Assembly: GCA_041690255.1 (NCBI GenBank)
Contig: JAWLHU010000007.1
Location: 124,001 to 188,000 of the forward strand
Direction of reading: 5' to 3'
Source: JAWLHU01 sp041690255
GTDB taxonomy: Bacteria > Bacillota > Sulfobacillia > Symbiobacteriales > Symbiobacteriaceae
DNA length: 64,000 bases
In this document: positions 63,133-64,000 of the stretch, one piece after another
Layout of the letters: each line of letters opens with the position of its first letter
Numbering within the stretch: the first letter of the stretch is position 1
Made by a program: the position numbers and the translations under genes
The notes under the pieces: generated by a model
Databases searched by the model: none
The model's input: only the letters and a program-made list of their open reading frames with translations
What the model was told of the DNA's origin: nothing

Positions 63133-64000
63133 TTATACGTCGATCCGGGTCAGCCGGTTCGCCAGCCAGTAACCACCGATGATCGCAAGGAAGATGATGC
63201 CCAGCGCAATCTGCCCGCCGGTGGTCTGGTGGAAGACGGCCATGTACTCCGGGTTGGTGAACCTGGTCAGCAGGTAGATCACCAGCGGGATCAGGGCGAG
63301 GATCGCCGCCTCGGCCCGCTTCTGCGCGGTCATGACCTGGATCTCCCGGTCGATCGCCATGCGATCCGCGATCATGTGGGCCACGTTGCCCATGACCTCA
63401 ACGATATTCCCCCCGCGCCGCCGGGTGATGACGACGGCATCGACGAGAGAGGAGACCTCTTCCAGCGGGACCCGCTCCCGCAGGCGGAGGAGGGCCTGGT
63501 CGACCGGCACGCCCATCTGGACCTCCCGCACGACCAGGGATAGCTCTTCCAGGACGAACGCCCCCCGCGGATGGAGTCGCTGCAAATCGCGCACGGCCCG
63601 CTCCAGGGCGTTGGTCAGGGACTGCCCCGCCTTGAGCGATGTGGCCAGGGAGAGGAGCGCCTCCTGCAACTGGTCCCGCAGGGTGCGGGTCCGGTGATGG
63701 GCGAGAAAGTCGAAAACGGCGTTCAGGATAAGGGGGCCGGCGGGCAGGCAGATGATGGCCGTCAGCCAGGCCCCGGTCATCACCCGCGCCAGGAGGAAGG
63801 TCGCCGCGGGAATGGCGATGAGCAAGGCGCTGTACTGCGAGGGGGTCAGCGGGAGTCGGCGTGCGCGCAGTCCCTGCTCGAGCCGGGAGAGGTCACCAGT
63901 GGCGTGGCTGTTGTCACCGACCCCCGCTGGACTCCACGGGTCGCCGGAGGTAGCCCTCCCCCTGCCCAGGGGAGCTGCCACCAGGAAGGCCGCCGCAGCG
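63133..64000 (-). CDS. tadB: TadB-like platform protein of a second Tad locus (partial, 5' end outside)
   Basis: At least 289 codons. Helices at about 60-100 and at the C-terminus flank a T2SSF domain (LQEALLSLATSLKAGQSLTNAL; VSSLVDAVVITRRRGGNIVEV). A GTG at 63981 is in frame, but the frame stays open to the window edge with hydrophobic codons, so the true start probably lies beyond it. It lies 13 nt before tadC. Confidence 0.85.
   Translation of the reverse strand, partial: AAAAFLVAAPLGRGRATSGDPWSPAGVGDNSHATGDLSRLEQGLRARRLPLTPSQYSALLIAIPAATFLLARVMTGAWLTAIICLPAGPLILNAVFDFLAHHRTRTLRDQLQEALLSLATSLKAGQSLTNALERAVRDLQRLHPRGAFVLEELSLVVREVQMGVPVDQALLRLRERVPLEEVSSLVDAVVITRRRGGNIVEVMGNVAHMIADRMAIDREIQVMTAQKRAEAAILALIPLVIYLLTRFTNPEYMAVFHQTTGGQIALGIIFLAIIGGYWLANRLTRIDV

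Overview
The window is high-G+C bacterial DNA from a monoderm Bacillota, most like Symbiobacterium. The grounds are the tig-clpX-lonB-lonA-engB order with a LonB-type Lon paralogue, a T-box leader on valS, strong AGGAGG ribosome sites with frequent GTG/TTG starts, and a folC-maf-radC-mreBCD-PBP2-minCDE-rodA chromosome block. I saw no rRNA, tRNA, insertion sequence or CRISPR array.

Layout. 1-4.5 kb: the end of a response regulator, then a sulfur/persulfide island (rhodanese, CoA-disulfide reductase with a rhodanese tail, and an Fe-S/cytochrome b pair) linked by ATACCC...GGGTAT palindromes of the CsoR/CstR type. 4.6-13.4 kb: protein quality control (tig, clpP, clpX, lonB, lonA) and engB. 13.5-17.4 kb: a chemoreceptor without a sensory domain, a DMT exporter, an autoregulated MarR gene and a GNAT. 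17.4-31 kb: T-box/valS, folC, a SPOR protein, maf, radC, mreBCD, PBP2, minCDE. 31-32.8 kb: rodA and a small membrane protein. 32.8-39 kb, minus strand: a fused 5-oxoprolinase BC subunit, signal peptidase I, a TupABC tungstate transporter, and upstream of it a ModE-HTH/TupA-like fusion regulator with a ModE-like operator on the tupA promoter. 39.2-47.5 kb: a Tad/Flp pilus operon ending in the Flp pilin.

48-64 kb is accessory. A lipoprotein is followed on the minus strand by a broken CPBP protease gene, two intact CPBP proteases and a shredded fragment of tadC. Next comes a tight ten-gene minus-strand operon reading 62098 to 51710. It begins with an unlisted 42-codon gene that looks like a RiPP precursor (acidic stretch, then a short hydrophobic C-terminus ending in Trp). 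It continues with a STAND/AAA_16-TPR protein with degraded ATPase motifs, two flavodoxin-like NAD(P)H:FMN reductases, a SAM methyltransferase, an NAD-dependent epimerase/reductase, an M16 metallopeptidase, an MFS exporter, a PLP aminotransferase and a protein of unknown function. The operon is flanked by intact tadB/tadC on one side and a near-identical relic of the tadC 3' end, in the same orientation, on the other. This suggests insertion into, or duplication across, a second tad locus.

The precursor-plus-enzymes operon is the best candidate for an undescribed system: a peptide-derived natural product or redox cofactor made without radical SAM, YcaO or Lan enzymes in this window. Its chemistry is inference. 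The ModE-TupA regulator and the persulfide-type regulon are the next most interesting items.
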